This document shows, in pieces, positions 27,017-35,360 of a DNA stretch of 64,000 nucleotides. Each line of letters opens with the position of its first letter. The stretch's first letter is position 1. Source of the DNA: Pararhizobium sp. A13 (GTDB lineage: Bacteria > Pseudomonadota > Alphaproteobacteria > Rhizobiales > Rhizobiaceae); assembly GCF_040126305.1 (NCBI RefSeq), contig NZ_CP149512.1, positions 1 to 64,000 on the forward strand, given 5' to 3'. The notes under the pieces are model-generated. The model searched no databases. It had not been told where the DNA came from and was given only the letters and a program-made list of their open reading frames with translations. A program made the translations under genes and the position numbers.

Positions 27017-27273
27017 CTTGTAGACTTCTTTGCTGAGCTTTTGAACAGACCCGAACTGTCACGAGACGGGTCGGCCTCCTTTTGAAGCTTAGAGACACTC
27101 CGCCGGATTGCGTGCCGAATGCGGCTCGGTTTTAGCGGATTGTTGCGAGCAGCGAGCCTTCTGGAGCGGATTGTATCGGCCGCTCCGGCTTAAATTCTAT
27201 TCGCAAACAACTCCGGCGCTTTGTACGGTTGCCTGGATTAATTGCGTTTGAAGATGCAGTCGGGAGGCTCAAG
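27017..27273. promoter_or_regulatory. Divergent promoter region with a repeated 10-mer
   Basis: These 257 bases separate the oxidase-hydantoinase run from the plus-strand GNAT. AGCGGATTGT occurs twice, at 27134-27143 and 27165-27174, 31 bases apart (about three helical turns), which would suit a dimeric regulator. No TTGACA/TATAAT-like pair is convincing, and the Lrp-type dyads of the left-hand oxidase are absent. Confidence 0.4.
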
Positions 27274-28179
27274 GTGGAAAAAGCGGCGTCAGAATCCTTG
27301 GTCGTCGATACCGTGCAGATGAAGATTGGCGACATCGCCGACGCAGAACTTGATCAGCTGCATGCCCTGTCCATCGCCGTCGGTTGGCCGCACCGCGCGG
27401 AGGATTGGCAATTCCTGCGCCGCGTCGGTAAGGGTATCGTGGCTCAGGATGGTATCGGCCGCGTCTTGGGTTCTGCCATGTGGTTTGCCAATGGCGATAA
27501 TTTTGCAACGATTGGAATGTTGATCACATCGCCACGCCTGCAGGCCAACGGGACCGGGCAGTGGCTGATGCGACATGCCTTGAGCGAACTGGAAGGCTAC
27601 AAACTGGGCCTTAGCGCGACGCGCGCTGCGTACCGCCTCTATCTTTCATTGGGTTTTGAGGCGGAAAAAATCGTCTACCAGTGTCAGGGTGAAGCCATCG
27701 AACCTGATGCTACCGCTGCAGCGCCGGGAGCAGCGGGCGTGCGAGCCGTCGGTCCTGATGATCTCGTGCCAGTGGCAAAGCTCGACCGCCACGCCTATGG
27801 GGCCGATCGCATGCCGCTTCTCGCTGAATTGATGGAACACTCCAGGGGTGTTGGCCTGTTCCGCGAGGGCGAACTCAAGGCGTTCGCGCTGTGCAGGGCC
27901 TTCGGCCGGGGTCATGTTATTGGCCCGGTGGTCGCCAGCAGCGATCGGGACGCGATTGCGGTTACCCGCCGATTTGTTGCCGAGCACGCAGGCCGTTTTC
28001 TTCGTCTTGATACGCGCCAGAAAGAGGGAAGCTTCGCGGAGTTTCTTTCGCGGTGCGGCATGCCCGTCTTTGATACTGTAACGACAATGTCGCTCGGGCA
28101 GCGCTGGATTCCTCAGGATAGCGCGGTCCCAGAGGATCGTCCGCGGATTTACGCGCTGGCGAGCCAAGCCCTGGGCTGA
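27274..28179 (+). CDS. Tandem GNAT acetyltransferase, copy 2
   Basis: A 301-residue homologue of the protein at 10421-11263. GTG 27274 is chosen because GGGAGG lies 6 bases before it; an ATG at 27319 is an alternative. The N-terminal GNAT half contains VGWPHRAEDWQFLRRVGKG and the loop QANGTGQWLMRHAL, where the usual R/Q-x-x-G-x-G/A pattern is weaker. The C-terminal Acetyltransf_18-like half has GRGHVIGPVVASSDRDAIAV. It ends before a strong terminator. The acceptor is unknown. Confidence 0.82.
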   Translation: MEKAASESLVVDTVQMKIGDIADAELDQLHALSIAVGWPHRAEDWQFLRRVGKGIVAQDGIGRVLGSAMWFANGDNFATIGMLITSPRLQANGTGQWLMRHALSELEGYKLGLSATRAAYRLYLSLGFEAEKIVYQCQGEAIEPDATAAAPGAAGVRAVGPDDLVPVAKLDRHAYGADRMPLLAELMEHSRGVGLFREGELKAFALCRAFGRGHVIGPVVASSDRDAIAVTRRFVAEHAGRFLRLDTRQKEGSFAEFLSRCGMPVFDTVTTMSLGQRWIPQDSAVPEDRPRIYALASQALG

Positions 28180-28195
28180 GACCCGGATGCCGCAT

Positions 28196-28231
28196 GAAAA
28201 TGGCCGTATCGTTTCCGGTGCGGCCATTTTC
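28196..28231. terminator. Bidirectional terminator between GNAT and ethanolamine permease
   Basis: GAAAATGGCCG at 28196-28206 pairs perfectly with CGGCCATTTTC at 28221-28231 around a 14-base loop. The A/T ends give a T-run on either strand, so it can stop both convergent transcripts (GNAT stop 28179, permease stop 28311). Confidence 0.75.
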
Positions 28232-28310
28232 ACTGATTTACGAGACTTCTCACACAACCTCGAAACGGTGGGGCCTGCCACCAGTTATCCCCCCGGGCGT
28301 GAGAGCCTCG

Positions 28311-29675
28311 TCAGGCTGACGCTACAGCTTCCTTGGCAACGCCGCCCGAAAACAGGTGCCAGATACCGAAAGCCACCACGCCCATGGAGAGGAAGATCAC
28401 GAAAATCAGGAAGTTGTAGTAGATCATCGCGGCGAGCGCGACGAGAGCCAGTCCGAGTGCAATGGCTGGCACAACAGGATAGCCCCATGCCTTGAATGGA
28501 CGGGCAAGCCCCGGCTCGGCACGGCGAAGCTTGAACAGCGATGCCATGGAGACGATGTACATGATGATCGCGCCGAAGACCGACATGGTGACAATATTGG
28601 CCGTGAGCGGCAATCCGCCGATCTGGATGAGGCTGTCGGAAAAGATGGCGGCTATGCCGACCGCGCCGCCGGCAAGAACGGCGAGATAGGGTGTGCGGAA
28701 CTTCGGATGGATCTTTGCCAGGACTTCCGGCAGATAGCCGGCACGGCCCAGTGCGAAAATTTGCCGTGAATAACCCATGATGATGCCATGGAAGGACGCG
28801 ATCAGGCCGAACAGGCCAATCCAGACCAGCATATGCAACCAACCGGAGCTTTCGCCGACGACCGCCTTCATTGCCTGCGGCAGCGGATCGTTGATATTGG
28901 ACAGCGTGCGCCAGTCGCCCACGCCGCCGGCAAAGATCATCGTCCCGAAGGCAAGAAACACCAGGGTAAGGATGCCGGCAATATAGGCAATCGGCACAGT
29001 GCGGGTCGGGTTCTTGGTCTCCTCAGCCGCCATGGCTGCGCCTTCGATTGCCAGGAAAAACCAGATGGCGAAGGGAATGGCTGCGAAGATCCCGCCGATA
29101 GCACCGATCGAGAACTCTGATGAACCAGCCCAGCCATTGGCAGCGAAATTGGCAAAGGAGAAGCCCGGAGTGACGACGCCCATGAAGATCAAAAGTTCGG
29201 CAATCGCCAGAATGGTGATGAAGAGTTCGAACGTCGCTGCGATGGTAACGCCGACGATATTGAGCGCCATGAAGACGATATAGGCGCCGACGGCCGCCAG
29301 CTTCGGGTCAAGCCCGGGAAACTGCACATTGAGATAGGCGCCGATGGCAAGCGCGATGGCCGGAGGTGCGAAGACGAACTCCACCAGAGTGGCAAAGCCG
29401 GCGACAAACCCGCCGAGTGGGCCAAATGCCCTGAGCGCATAGGCAAACGGCCCGCCGGCATGTGGAATGGCGGTCGTCAACTCGGTAAACGAGAAGATGA
29501 ACGTGGTGTACATGACGGCGATCAGGATCGTGGTGATCAGGAAGCCGAGCGTGCCGGCGGCGGCCCAGCCATAGCTCCAGCCGAAATACTCCCCTGATAT
29601 GACGAGGCCGACGGCTAGTCCCCATAGATGCAGCCCGGTCAGGCTTTTGGCGAGCGTGGGTCCGGAATCGGACAT
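28311..29675 (-). CDS. eat: APC-family ethanolamine permease
   Basis: A 454-residue, roughly 12-helix amino acid/polyamine/organocation transporter. The opening LTGLHLWGLAVGLVISGEYFGWSYGW matches ethanolamine permeases, including the G-x-G-like substrate helix SGEYFGWSYG. ELTTAIPHAGGPFAYALRAFGP is the conserved helix 2-3 region. It should import ethanolamine by proton symport for the ammonia-lyase encoded directly upstream (eutC stop lies 26 bases before). Context with eutBC makes the assignment firmer than sequence alone. Confidence 0.88.
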   Translation of the reverse strand: MSDSGPTLAKSLTGLHLWGLAVGLVISGEYFGWSYGWAAAGTLGFLITTILIAVMYTTFIFSFTELTTAIPHAGGPFAYALRAFGPLGGFVAGFATLVEFVFAPPAIALAIGAYLNVQFPGLDPKLAAVGAYIVFMALNIVGVTIAATFELFITILAIAELLIFMGVVTPGFSFANFAANGWAGSSEFSIGAIGGIFAAIPFAIWFFLAIEGAAMAAEETKNPTRTVPIAYIAGILTLVFLAFGTMIFAGGVGDWRTLSNINDPLPQAMKAVVGESSGWLHMLVWIGLFGLIASFHGIIMGYSRQIFALGRAGYLPEVLAKIHPKFRTPYLAVLAGGAVGIAAIFSDSLIQIGGLPLTANIVTMSVFGAIIMYIVSMASLFKLRRAEPGLARPFKAWGYPVVPAIALGLALVALAAMIYYNFLIFVIFLSMGVVAFGIWHLFSGGVAKEAVASA

Positions 29676-29701
29676 GATTGTTCCCCTTTTTTTGAATGGA
29701 A

Positions 29702-30451
29702 TTATGGTTTTGAGTATGACAGCGCTTCTGTGGCGCCTTGAGCATTTTCCTTGAGATCCACGCCGGTCAGTTGCAGGCGAAGTGCCTCCCGCACAATCCA
29801 GACGATCTTGTCCGCGGCGGTTTCATAGCTCAGCCCGTCGGCATGGATATTCGAAATGCAGTTGCGTTCGCTATCACGCCGCCCTGCTTGCGGACGGAAC
29901 GTAATATACGCGCCAAGGCTATCCGGCACGCTGAGCCCCGGCCGCTCGCCGATCATCACGATGGCGATTTCTGCGCCGAGGGCTGCTGCTGCCTCATCGC
30001 CAAAGGCCACCCGCGCCTGCTCGCCCAGTATGACCGGGGCAATCCGGAACCCTCCGAGACGCTTCATGCAGGCCTTGAACAGTGGAGCCGCGTGCCGCTC
30101 GACCGCGGCGGCCGAAAGACCATCGGCAATAATGAACGCGATGTCATGGCGCTCGCTTGTCTCCGGAAGATCTGCAGTATCAGCTTGGCGACCCAGGTCC
30201 GGACGGGCCAGATAGACCGTGCGATCTTTGGCGCGCGATCGAACCCGAATGGTGGGTATGGGGGCGAGCTCATTGGCAAGAGCCGTAAAATCCACCTGCC
30301 CGTGCACGGCATCCCGCGCCCGGGCATGCGCCAGCTGGAAATCGAGAATCGCCCTGGTCGGTATGGCATCGCCGGACCTGCCAAGTCCGATGCGCGCTCT
30401 CGTAACGTCGCGAAAACGCGCAAACGGGTCGAGTTCAATTGCCTTTGTCAT
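29702..30451 (-). CDS. eutC: Ethanolamine ammonia-lyase small subunit
   Basis: A 249-residue EutC. The signature IVMIGERPGLSVPDSLGAY, involved in adenosylcobalamin binding, is present, as is the N-terminal RARIGLGRSGDAIPTRAIL and the NCISNIHADGLSY stretch. With EutB it cleaves ethanolamine to acetaldehyde and ammonia. It overlaps eutB by 4 bases (ATGA). Length agrees with the stand-alone, non-microcompartment enzymes of proteobacteria. Confidence 0.95.
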   Translation of the reverse strand: MTKAIELDPFARFRDVTRARIGLGRSGDAIPTRAILDFQLAHARARDAVHGQVDFTALANELAPIPTIRVRSRAKDRTVYLARPDLGRQADTADLPETSERHDIAFIIADGLSAAAVERHAAPLFKACMKRLGGFRIAPVILGEQARVAFGDEAAAALGAEIAIVMIGERPGLSVPDSLGAYITFRPQAGRRDSERNCISNIHADGLSYETAADKIVWIVREALRLQLTGVDLKENAQGATEALSYSKP

Positions 30452-31845
30452 GCCGACGCCTTGTAATCCAGGAGGTTGCGGGAAAAGGCGCCGCTGGATC
30501 CCGCCGGTGCCAGCCGGCCCTTCCGGTCCAGCATGCCCATACGCTCGAGCCAGGCTTCAAACTCCGGCGCTGGCGGACGGGAAAACTGGTGCCGCAGGCC
30601 AACGATATCGTGATAGGACAGGGTCTGGTAATTGAGCATGACGTCATCAGCACCGGGGACGGCGATCAGGAAATTGACGCCTGCGACGGTGAGCAGCACC
30701 ATCAGATTGTCCATGTCGTCCTGATCGGCTTCGGCATGGTTGGTGTAGCAGACGTCAACCCCCATCGGCACGCCGAGAAGCTTGCCGCAAAGATGATCCT
30801 CGAGGCCTGCCCTGATGATCTGCTTGGCGTCATAGAGATATTCCGGCCCGATAAAGCCGACCACCGTATTGACGAGCAACGGCTTGAATTCGCGCGCGAC
30901 GGCATAGGCACGGGCTTCGATCGTCTGCTCATCGACGCCGTGATGGGCATCGGCCGACAGCGCGCTGCCCTGGCCGGTTTCCAGATACATCACATTGTTG
31001 CCGACGGTGCCGCGCTTCATCGAAAGCGCAGCCTCCTGGCCTTCCCTGAGAACGGCGAGATCGACGCCGAACCCCCCGTTGGCAGCTTCAGTGCCGGCAA
31101 TCGACTGGAAAACCAGATCGAGCGGCGCACCCGCCTCGATTGCCTTGATGGAGGTCGTGACATGGGTCAACACGCAAGATTGGGTGGGTATCTCGAACCG
31201 TTCACGCAGCCTCTCGAAGAGAACCATCAATCGGGTGCAGGCATCGAGATTGTCGGTGGCCGGATTTATGCCGATAACCGCATCGCCGACACCGAAGAGA
31301 AGCCCGTCCAGCGTCGAGCCGGCCACGCCTTCCGGATCGTCGGTCGGATGATTGGGCTGGAGACGGCTCGAAAGTCTGCCGGGCAGGCCGATGGTTGAGC
31401 GGAAAGCGGTGATCACGCTGCATTTGCCGGCAACGATGATCAGATCGTGATTGCGCATGATCTTGGAGACTGCCGCGACCATTTCCGGGGTGAGGCCCGG
31501 CGCAAGCGCGGCCAGCCTTTCGGTCGTCGCTTCATAGGAAAGAAGCCAGTCGCGAAACTCGCCGACCGTCATGTGCGAAACTGGCGCGAACGCAGCCAGG
31601 TTGTGGCGGTCGACAATCAACCGGCTGACCTCGTCGGCTTCATAGGGTATGAGAAGGTCATTCAGGAATGTCTTGAGCGGCATATCCGCCAGCAGGTAGC
31701 GAGCCGCCACCCGCCGTTCATTGCTTGATGCCGCGATCCCCGCAAGCACATCGCCCGACTTCAGCGGCGAGGCGCAGGCCATTACCGATTTCAGATCCTG
31801 AAAAACATGGCGCTGACGCCCCAGAACTATCGTGTATGCTGTCAT
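30448..31845 (-). CDS. eutB: Ethanolamine ammonia-lyase large subunit
   Basis: A 465-residue EutB from ATG 31845; an in-frame ATG 21 bases upstream is possible, but the MTAYTIVLGRQRHVFQDLKSV start matches the family best and AGGAG lies just before it. Conserved blocks are KSGDVLAGIAA, SARLQPNHPTDD, GVGDAVIGINPATDN, HVTTSIKAIEAGAPLD, TGQGSALSADAHHGVD, GFIGPEYLYDAKQIIRAG and CYTNHAEADQDD. It forms the TIM-barrel catalytic subunit of the B12-dependent lyase. No EutA reactivase, EutR regulator or carboxysome-like shell genes are in the window. Confidence 0.96.
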   Translation of the reverse strand: MTAYTIVLGRQRHVFQDLKSVMACASPLKSGDVLAGIAASSNERRVAARYLLADMPLKTFLNDLLIPYEADEVSRLIVDRHNLAAFAPVSHMTVGEFRDWLLSYEATTERLAALAPGLTPEMVAAVSKIMRNHDLIIVAGKCSVITAFRSTIGLPGRLSSRLQPNHPTDDPEGVAGSTLDGLLFGVGDAVIGINPATDNLDACTRLMVLFERLRERFEIPTQSCVLTHVTTSIKAIEAGAPLDLVFQSIAGTEAANGGFGVDLAVLREGQEAALSMKRGTVGNNVMYLETGQGSALSADAHHGVDEQTIEARAYAVAREFKPLLVNTVVGFIGPEYLYDAKQIIRAGLEDHLCGKLLGVPMGVDVCYTNHAEADQDDMDNLMVLLTVAGVNFLIAVPGADDVMLNYQTLSYHDIVGLRHQFSRPPAPEFEAWLERMGMLDRKGRLAPAGSSGAFSRNLLDYKASA

Positions 31846-32271
31846 TTGCTCCTGGCTATCAATCAATCCATGTTTTTGCCGAAGAAATAGGCTGGTCCCA
31901 CCTATTCATCGCGAGGACTAGCGTTTTTCATGCCGATGCAAGTCGGCGCGTGCCCTTGACAGGGAATACGCAAATTCCGTGCCATTTTATGTGCGCTGCA
32001 CAAAAGAGGTGTTTTTGCCCGATGCCAGATGTCGGCCGTTGTCGTCAGCTTGACGTGACCTTCATTGGATATGATCGCAGTGCCGGGGCCGACATGGGTG
32101 GCAGCCAGTTCCCGCATCCTGTCTTGGTTTGAACGGCGCTCGGAAAAATTGTCAGCGCGGCACAGTGTCGATGGCCGTTGGCCGTCGCTGGCCTCTGTCC
32201 GGATCGTCTGCCCTTTACACACGATGCCCGACCATGGCGCCTCGGCCGGGGTGCAAGATCGTGTCATGGCA
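31846..32271. promoter_or_regulatory. Upstream region of eutBC; no gene seen
   Basis: These 426 bases must contain the eutB promoter. A short dyad GGAAT-ACGCAA-ATTCC lies at 31963-31978, about 120 bases before eutB, and could be an operator. I looked for a cobalamin riboswitch and saw no B12-box-like sequence. Open frames crossing the region have no recognisable protein. Confidence 0.35.
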
Positions 32272-32304
32272 GTTCGGGGCGCCCATGGGCTGGGCGCCCC
32301 GAAC
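32272..32304. terminator. Hairpin after the sugar-binding protein gene
   Basis: GTTCGGGGCGCCC at 32272-32284 pairs perfectly over 13 bases with 32292-32304, leaving a 7-base loop. It begins 8 bases after the binding-protein stop. There is no T-run, so it may work as an mRNA-stabilising or weak terminator hairpin. Confidence 0.6.
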
Positions 32305-32311
32305 GGCTGGA

Positions 32312-33298
32312 TTACTTCTGGATGCAGGTATCGACTGTATCCTTGGTGCATTCATCAAGGCCTGTAAACACCGGATCTTCAACCGGCTTTCCGGCGATGA
32401 GGTCCATCATCACCGACGGCGCCTTGTAGCCCATTTCGAATGGGCGTTGGCCGACGAGTGCCGTCACCAGGCCTTCACGCGCGATCGCCACCTCATCGCC
32501 GATCGTGTCGGCAGCGCCAATGACGAACTCGTTGCTGGCGATCTTCTCGGCCATGGGCTTGAACAGATCGCGATACGGCTGTGGTGCGCCGAACAACGGC
32601 CAGCCGCCCATGATGCCGAAGGCGGCGAGATCGGGATTGGCGGCAAGAATGTCGGTCATCGCCTGGACGCCCTGCGCTCCGTTGTCGTTGGTGAAAACCG
32701 GGCAGCCGGCGACTTCTGTCCAGCCGCCTTCGCCCTTCAGTTCTGCCAGCCCCTTCTGTCCGGTCAGCGTATCACGCATGCCCTGGGCGCGGCGCAGGAT
32801 GTTGTCGGCGCCTGGATTGCCTTCGATCGTGCAAATCTTGCCACCATTCGGCTTGGCCTTCTTGATGTAGTCACCAATGCGCGCGCCCATGAGGTAGTTG
32901 TCGGTACCGAGGTAGGTCTTGCGCAACGCAGAGTCTTCGGCGGCAAGGTCCGCATCCAGCGTCATCACCGGAACCGTCGGATTGGCGGTCTTCAGCGTCT
33001 GGGCGATCAGCTTGGCGTTGGACGGCGAGATGGCGATCGCCGCAGTGTCGGCCTTGCCGAGCATGTCCTGGACGATCTGCGCTTCGCCGGCCTCATCGGA
33101 GGTCGATGCGGGGCCGGTGTAGAAGCATTCATATTCAGAGTCCGGGTTTTCCTTGTTCCACTTCTGGCAACCTTGATTGATCGCCTCGAAGAACGGGTTG
33201 TCGAGGCCTTTCACGACGATGACAAGCTGCTTCTTGGCCAAAGCCTCTCCCGCGCCGAGAGCCAAAACCGCGACGCCAAGCAATAATATCTTCCTCAT
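32312..33298 (-). CDS. Sugar ABC transporter substrate-binding protein (RbsB type)
   Basis: A 328-residue periplasmic binding protein of the ribose/galactose type (Peripla_BP_4). The signal peptide is clear: MRKILLLGVAVLALGAGEALA, cleaved before KKQ. The mature protein opens with LVIVVKGLDNPFFEAINQGC, the standard first sugar-contact region, and contains AISPSNAKLIAQTL and TLDADLAAEDSALR. It delivers a monosaccharide or polyol to the ATPase/permease pair encoded divergently at 34578-36359. Four cysteines and an unusual C-terminus DECTKDTVDTCIQK suggest a disulphide-stabilised variant. It follows the epimerase gene by 45 bases. Confidence 0.9.
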   Translation of the reverse strand: MRKILLLGVAVLALGAGEALAKKQLVIVVKGLDNPFFEAINQGCQKWNKENPDSEYECFYTGPASTSDEAGEAQIVQDMLGKADTAAIAISPSNAKLIAQTLKTANPTVPVMTLDADLAAEDSALRKTYLGTDNYLMGARIGDYIKKAKPNGGKICTIEGNPGADNILRRAQGMRDTLTGQKGLAELKGEGGWTEVAGCPVFTNDNGAQGVQAMTDILAANPDLAAFGIMGGWPLFGAPQPYRDLFKPMAEKIASNEFVIGAADTIGDEVAIAREGLVTALVGQRPFEMGYKAPSVMMDLIAGKPVEDPVFTGLDECTKDTVDTCIQK

Positions 33299-33343
33299 AG
33301 GTTCCTCCCGTTAAACAGACGGACACGGCGTGTCCGCCACACA

Positions 33344-34324
33344 TCAACCCGGATACCAGACGATGCGAGGGTCATTCTGTGAGCGCTCGTATTTCCATGC
33401 CGAGTCGATAAGCAATTCCAGATCGTAGTCGGGCCGCCAGTTCAGCAGGTACTTGGCCTTGCTGTTATCCATCCAGTTCGAGTGGAACTGGCTCGGCATG
33501 TCGACGGAATCGAGACCGCGCGTGCGGCCGAGGTAGCTGGCGACTTCGCCATAGTCGACCGGCCGATCCATGCAGATGTTGAAGAGCTGCCGCTTCGTGC
33601 GCGGATTGTCGATCGCGGCCAATATGGCGCTGACGAGATCATCGACATGCACGAAGTTGCGCTTCAGCGGCTGCCCATCGGCGTCGCGCAGGAGCGGCAC
33701 TGTGCCCTTTCTGGCATAGCGCTTCGCGTCGGCCTCCGGAACGAGCGTTTTCCAGTCTGGCCCGCCGAACACCTCGTCGCCGAAAGACAGCGTAAACTTG
33801 AAGTCATCCTTTTCCATGATCCATGGCGCACGCAGGCAGCAACCATTGAGGTCATACTGAATGCCGAACTGCTCCAGCATCACCTCTTCCAGGACCTTGG
33901 ACAGGGCGTAGCTTCCCGGATAGGCGCTATGGGGCACGCTCTCCGTGATCGGACCGTCATGGCGATAGTAGAAATGACCGATTCCTGCATCGCCGCCAAT
34001 GAGGATGAACTGGCGCGCAGTGGCGCTGATCCGGAACGCCTCAAGGAGCCAGAAGAGACCCTTGACGGTGACGTCCATGACATCGGCAGGCGTTTCCTTG
34101 CAAGTGGCGAGATGAACGACATGGGTAACACCGGCAAGTGCCGCGGTCGCGACATCCCGATCGGCGATCGAACCGCGCATCACTTCAATCCGGTCGGTCT
34201 CATCGCACAACCGGTTATGACAAAGGGCACGTATGCGCGCATTCGAAAATCGCGGATCGTCAAGCAGCCCAGCAATGAAGTGCCGCCCGACCTTGCCCGT
34301 GGCACCGGTAACAAGGATAAGCAT
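33344..34324 (-). CDS. NAD-dependent epimerase/dehydratase (extended SDR)
   Basis: A 326-residue extended short-chain dehydrogenase. ATG 34324 (GGGAGGAG upstream) opens directly into LILVTGATGKVGRHFIAGLL, the NAD-binding motif. The catalytic pair is in YPGSYALSKVLEE (YxxxK), and KRNFVHVDDLVSAIL is the conserved substrate-site strand. Members epimerise or oxidise sugars or sugar nucleotides. Placed between the sugar-binding protein and its divergent transporter, it most likely acts on the imported sugar or its oxidised form; a uronate or aldose dehydrogenase-like role is possible. Confidence 0.85.
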   Translation of the reverse strand: MLILVTGATGKVGRHFIAGLLDDPRFSNARIRALCHNRLCDETDRIEVMRGSIADRDVATAALAGVTHVVHLATCKETPADVMDVTVKGLFWLLEAFRISATARQFILIGGDAGIGHFYYRHDGPITESVPHSAYPGSYALSKVLEEVMLEQFGIQYDLNGCCLRAPWIMEKDDFKFTLSFGDEVFGGPDWKTLVPEADAKRYARKGTVPLLRDADGQPLKRNFVHVDDLVSAILAAIDNPRTKRQLFNICMDRPVDYGEVASYLGRTRGLDSVDMPSQFHSNWMDNSKAKYLLNWRPDYDLELLIDSAWKYERSQNDPRIVWYPG

Positions 34325-34577
34325 GCTCTCCTCCCAGAAAACAGCTAATATCCGTGCGCAACGCACGTCAATGGATATTTATACTACAAATGAGATATAA
34401 TGAGATATAGTTGGATCCATAGTACAATTGATTGACGCTGCCGCGGGTTTTTGCGTAAATGCATGGCATCGCTTCTCCCGTTGAGGAAATCGGGGAGGCG
34501 ACGCGCGACGGCTCCGCGTGCAGGGATCACGGTTCGAGACGGTCACGCGCCGGCGAGCCTGGGAGGCTAGAAGGCTG
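34325..34577. promoter_or_regulatory. Divergent promoter of the sugar transporter with tandem repeat and dyad
   Basis: The 253 bases between epimerase and ATPase genes are AT-rich in the middle. A perfect dyad GTGCG-CAA-CGCAC lies at 34354-34366. The 10-mer ATGAGATATA is repeated head-to-tail at 34390-34399 and 34400-34409, creating a TATAAT at 34396-34401 on the plus strand that could be a -10 element. These are candidate operators for a regulator not encoded next to the locus. Confidence 0.5.
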
Positions 34578-35318
34578 GTGGCAGTTCTCGAACTCACCAA
34601 CATCTCCAAACATTTCGGGGCCATCCAGGCTGTCAATGATGTTTCGTTTGTCCTTGAGGCGGGGCAGGTCGTCGGCCTCATGGGCGACAATGGTGCCGGC
34701 AAATCTACCTTGGTCAAGATGATCGCCGGCAACTTTCGGCCGAGCCACGGAACCATGCACATGGACGGCCAGGAGCTCGCCCTTCACCGCCCGGTGGAAG
34801 CGCGCCAGCATGGCATCGAGATCGTTCACCAGGATCTTGCGCTGTGCAATAATCTGACAGCGGCCGCCAACGTGTTTCTCGGGCGCGAGTTGCGCCGCGG
34901 CGTTGGGCCCCTGAAGGTGCTGGACTACAAGGCAATGTACCGGCGCGCCGGCGAGATCTTCAAGGAATTGAAGTCGGAGACGCGCCCGCGCGACCTCGTC
35001 AAGCAGATGTCGGGCGGCCAGCGGCAGGCGGTCGCGATCGCCCGCACCATGCTCTCCGAGGCGAAAATCGTGCTCATGGATGAGCCGACTGCGGCCATCT
35101 CGGTGCGGCAGGTGGCGGAAGTGCTCAACCTGATCCGCCACTTGCGTGACCGGGGCATCGCCGTGGTGCTGATCAGTCACCGCATGCCGGACGTCTTTTC
35201 GGTTGCCGACCGGGTCATCGTGATGCGGCGCGGCAGAAAGGTGGCCGACAAGCCGATTGCGGCGAGTTCGCCCGAGGAAGTGACGGGGCTCATTACGGGC
35301 GCGATCGAACAGGTGTGA
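34578..35318 (+). CDS. Sugar ABC transporter ATPase, single-domain (FrcA-like)
   Basis: A 246-residue ABC ATPase from GTG 34578 (start uncertain; GGGAGG lies 11 bases upstream). Walker A is GDNGAGKSTLVKMIAG, the signature LSGGQ equivalent is MSGGQRQAVAIARTML, and Walker B is IVLMDEPTAAIS. Unlike RbsA/MglA it has one ATPase domain, as in the rhizobial fructose-type FrcA. It couples to the permease 42 bases downstream and to the periplasmic protein encoded divergently. Confidence 0.9.
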   Translation: MAVLELTNISKHFGAIQAVNDVSFVLEAGQVVGLMGDNGAGKSTLVKMIAGNFRPSHGTMHMDGQELALHRPVEARQHGIEIVHQDLALCNNLTAAANVFLGRELRRGVGPLKVLDYKAMYRRAGEIFKELKSETRPRDLVKQMSGGQRQAVAIARTMLSEAKIVLMDEPTAAISVRQVAEVLNLIRHLRDRGIAVVLISHRMPDVFSVADRVIVMRRGRKVADKPIAASSPEEVTGLITGAIEQV

Positions 35319-35360
35319 CAAAAGCAGCCTACCCGTATCGGATGGAAACGAAGGTCGACG

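Noticed and set aside
31956..31961. TTGACA on the plus strand as a promoter
   Set aside because: No matching -10 at 16-18 bases and no plus-strand gene downstream.
31846..32271. Cobalamin riboswitch upstream of eutB
   Set aside because: No B12-box-like sequence or matching multi-stem layout seen; only a short 5-bp dyad.
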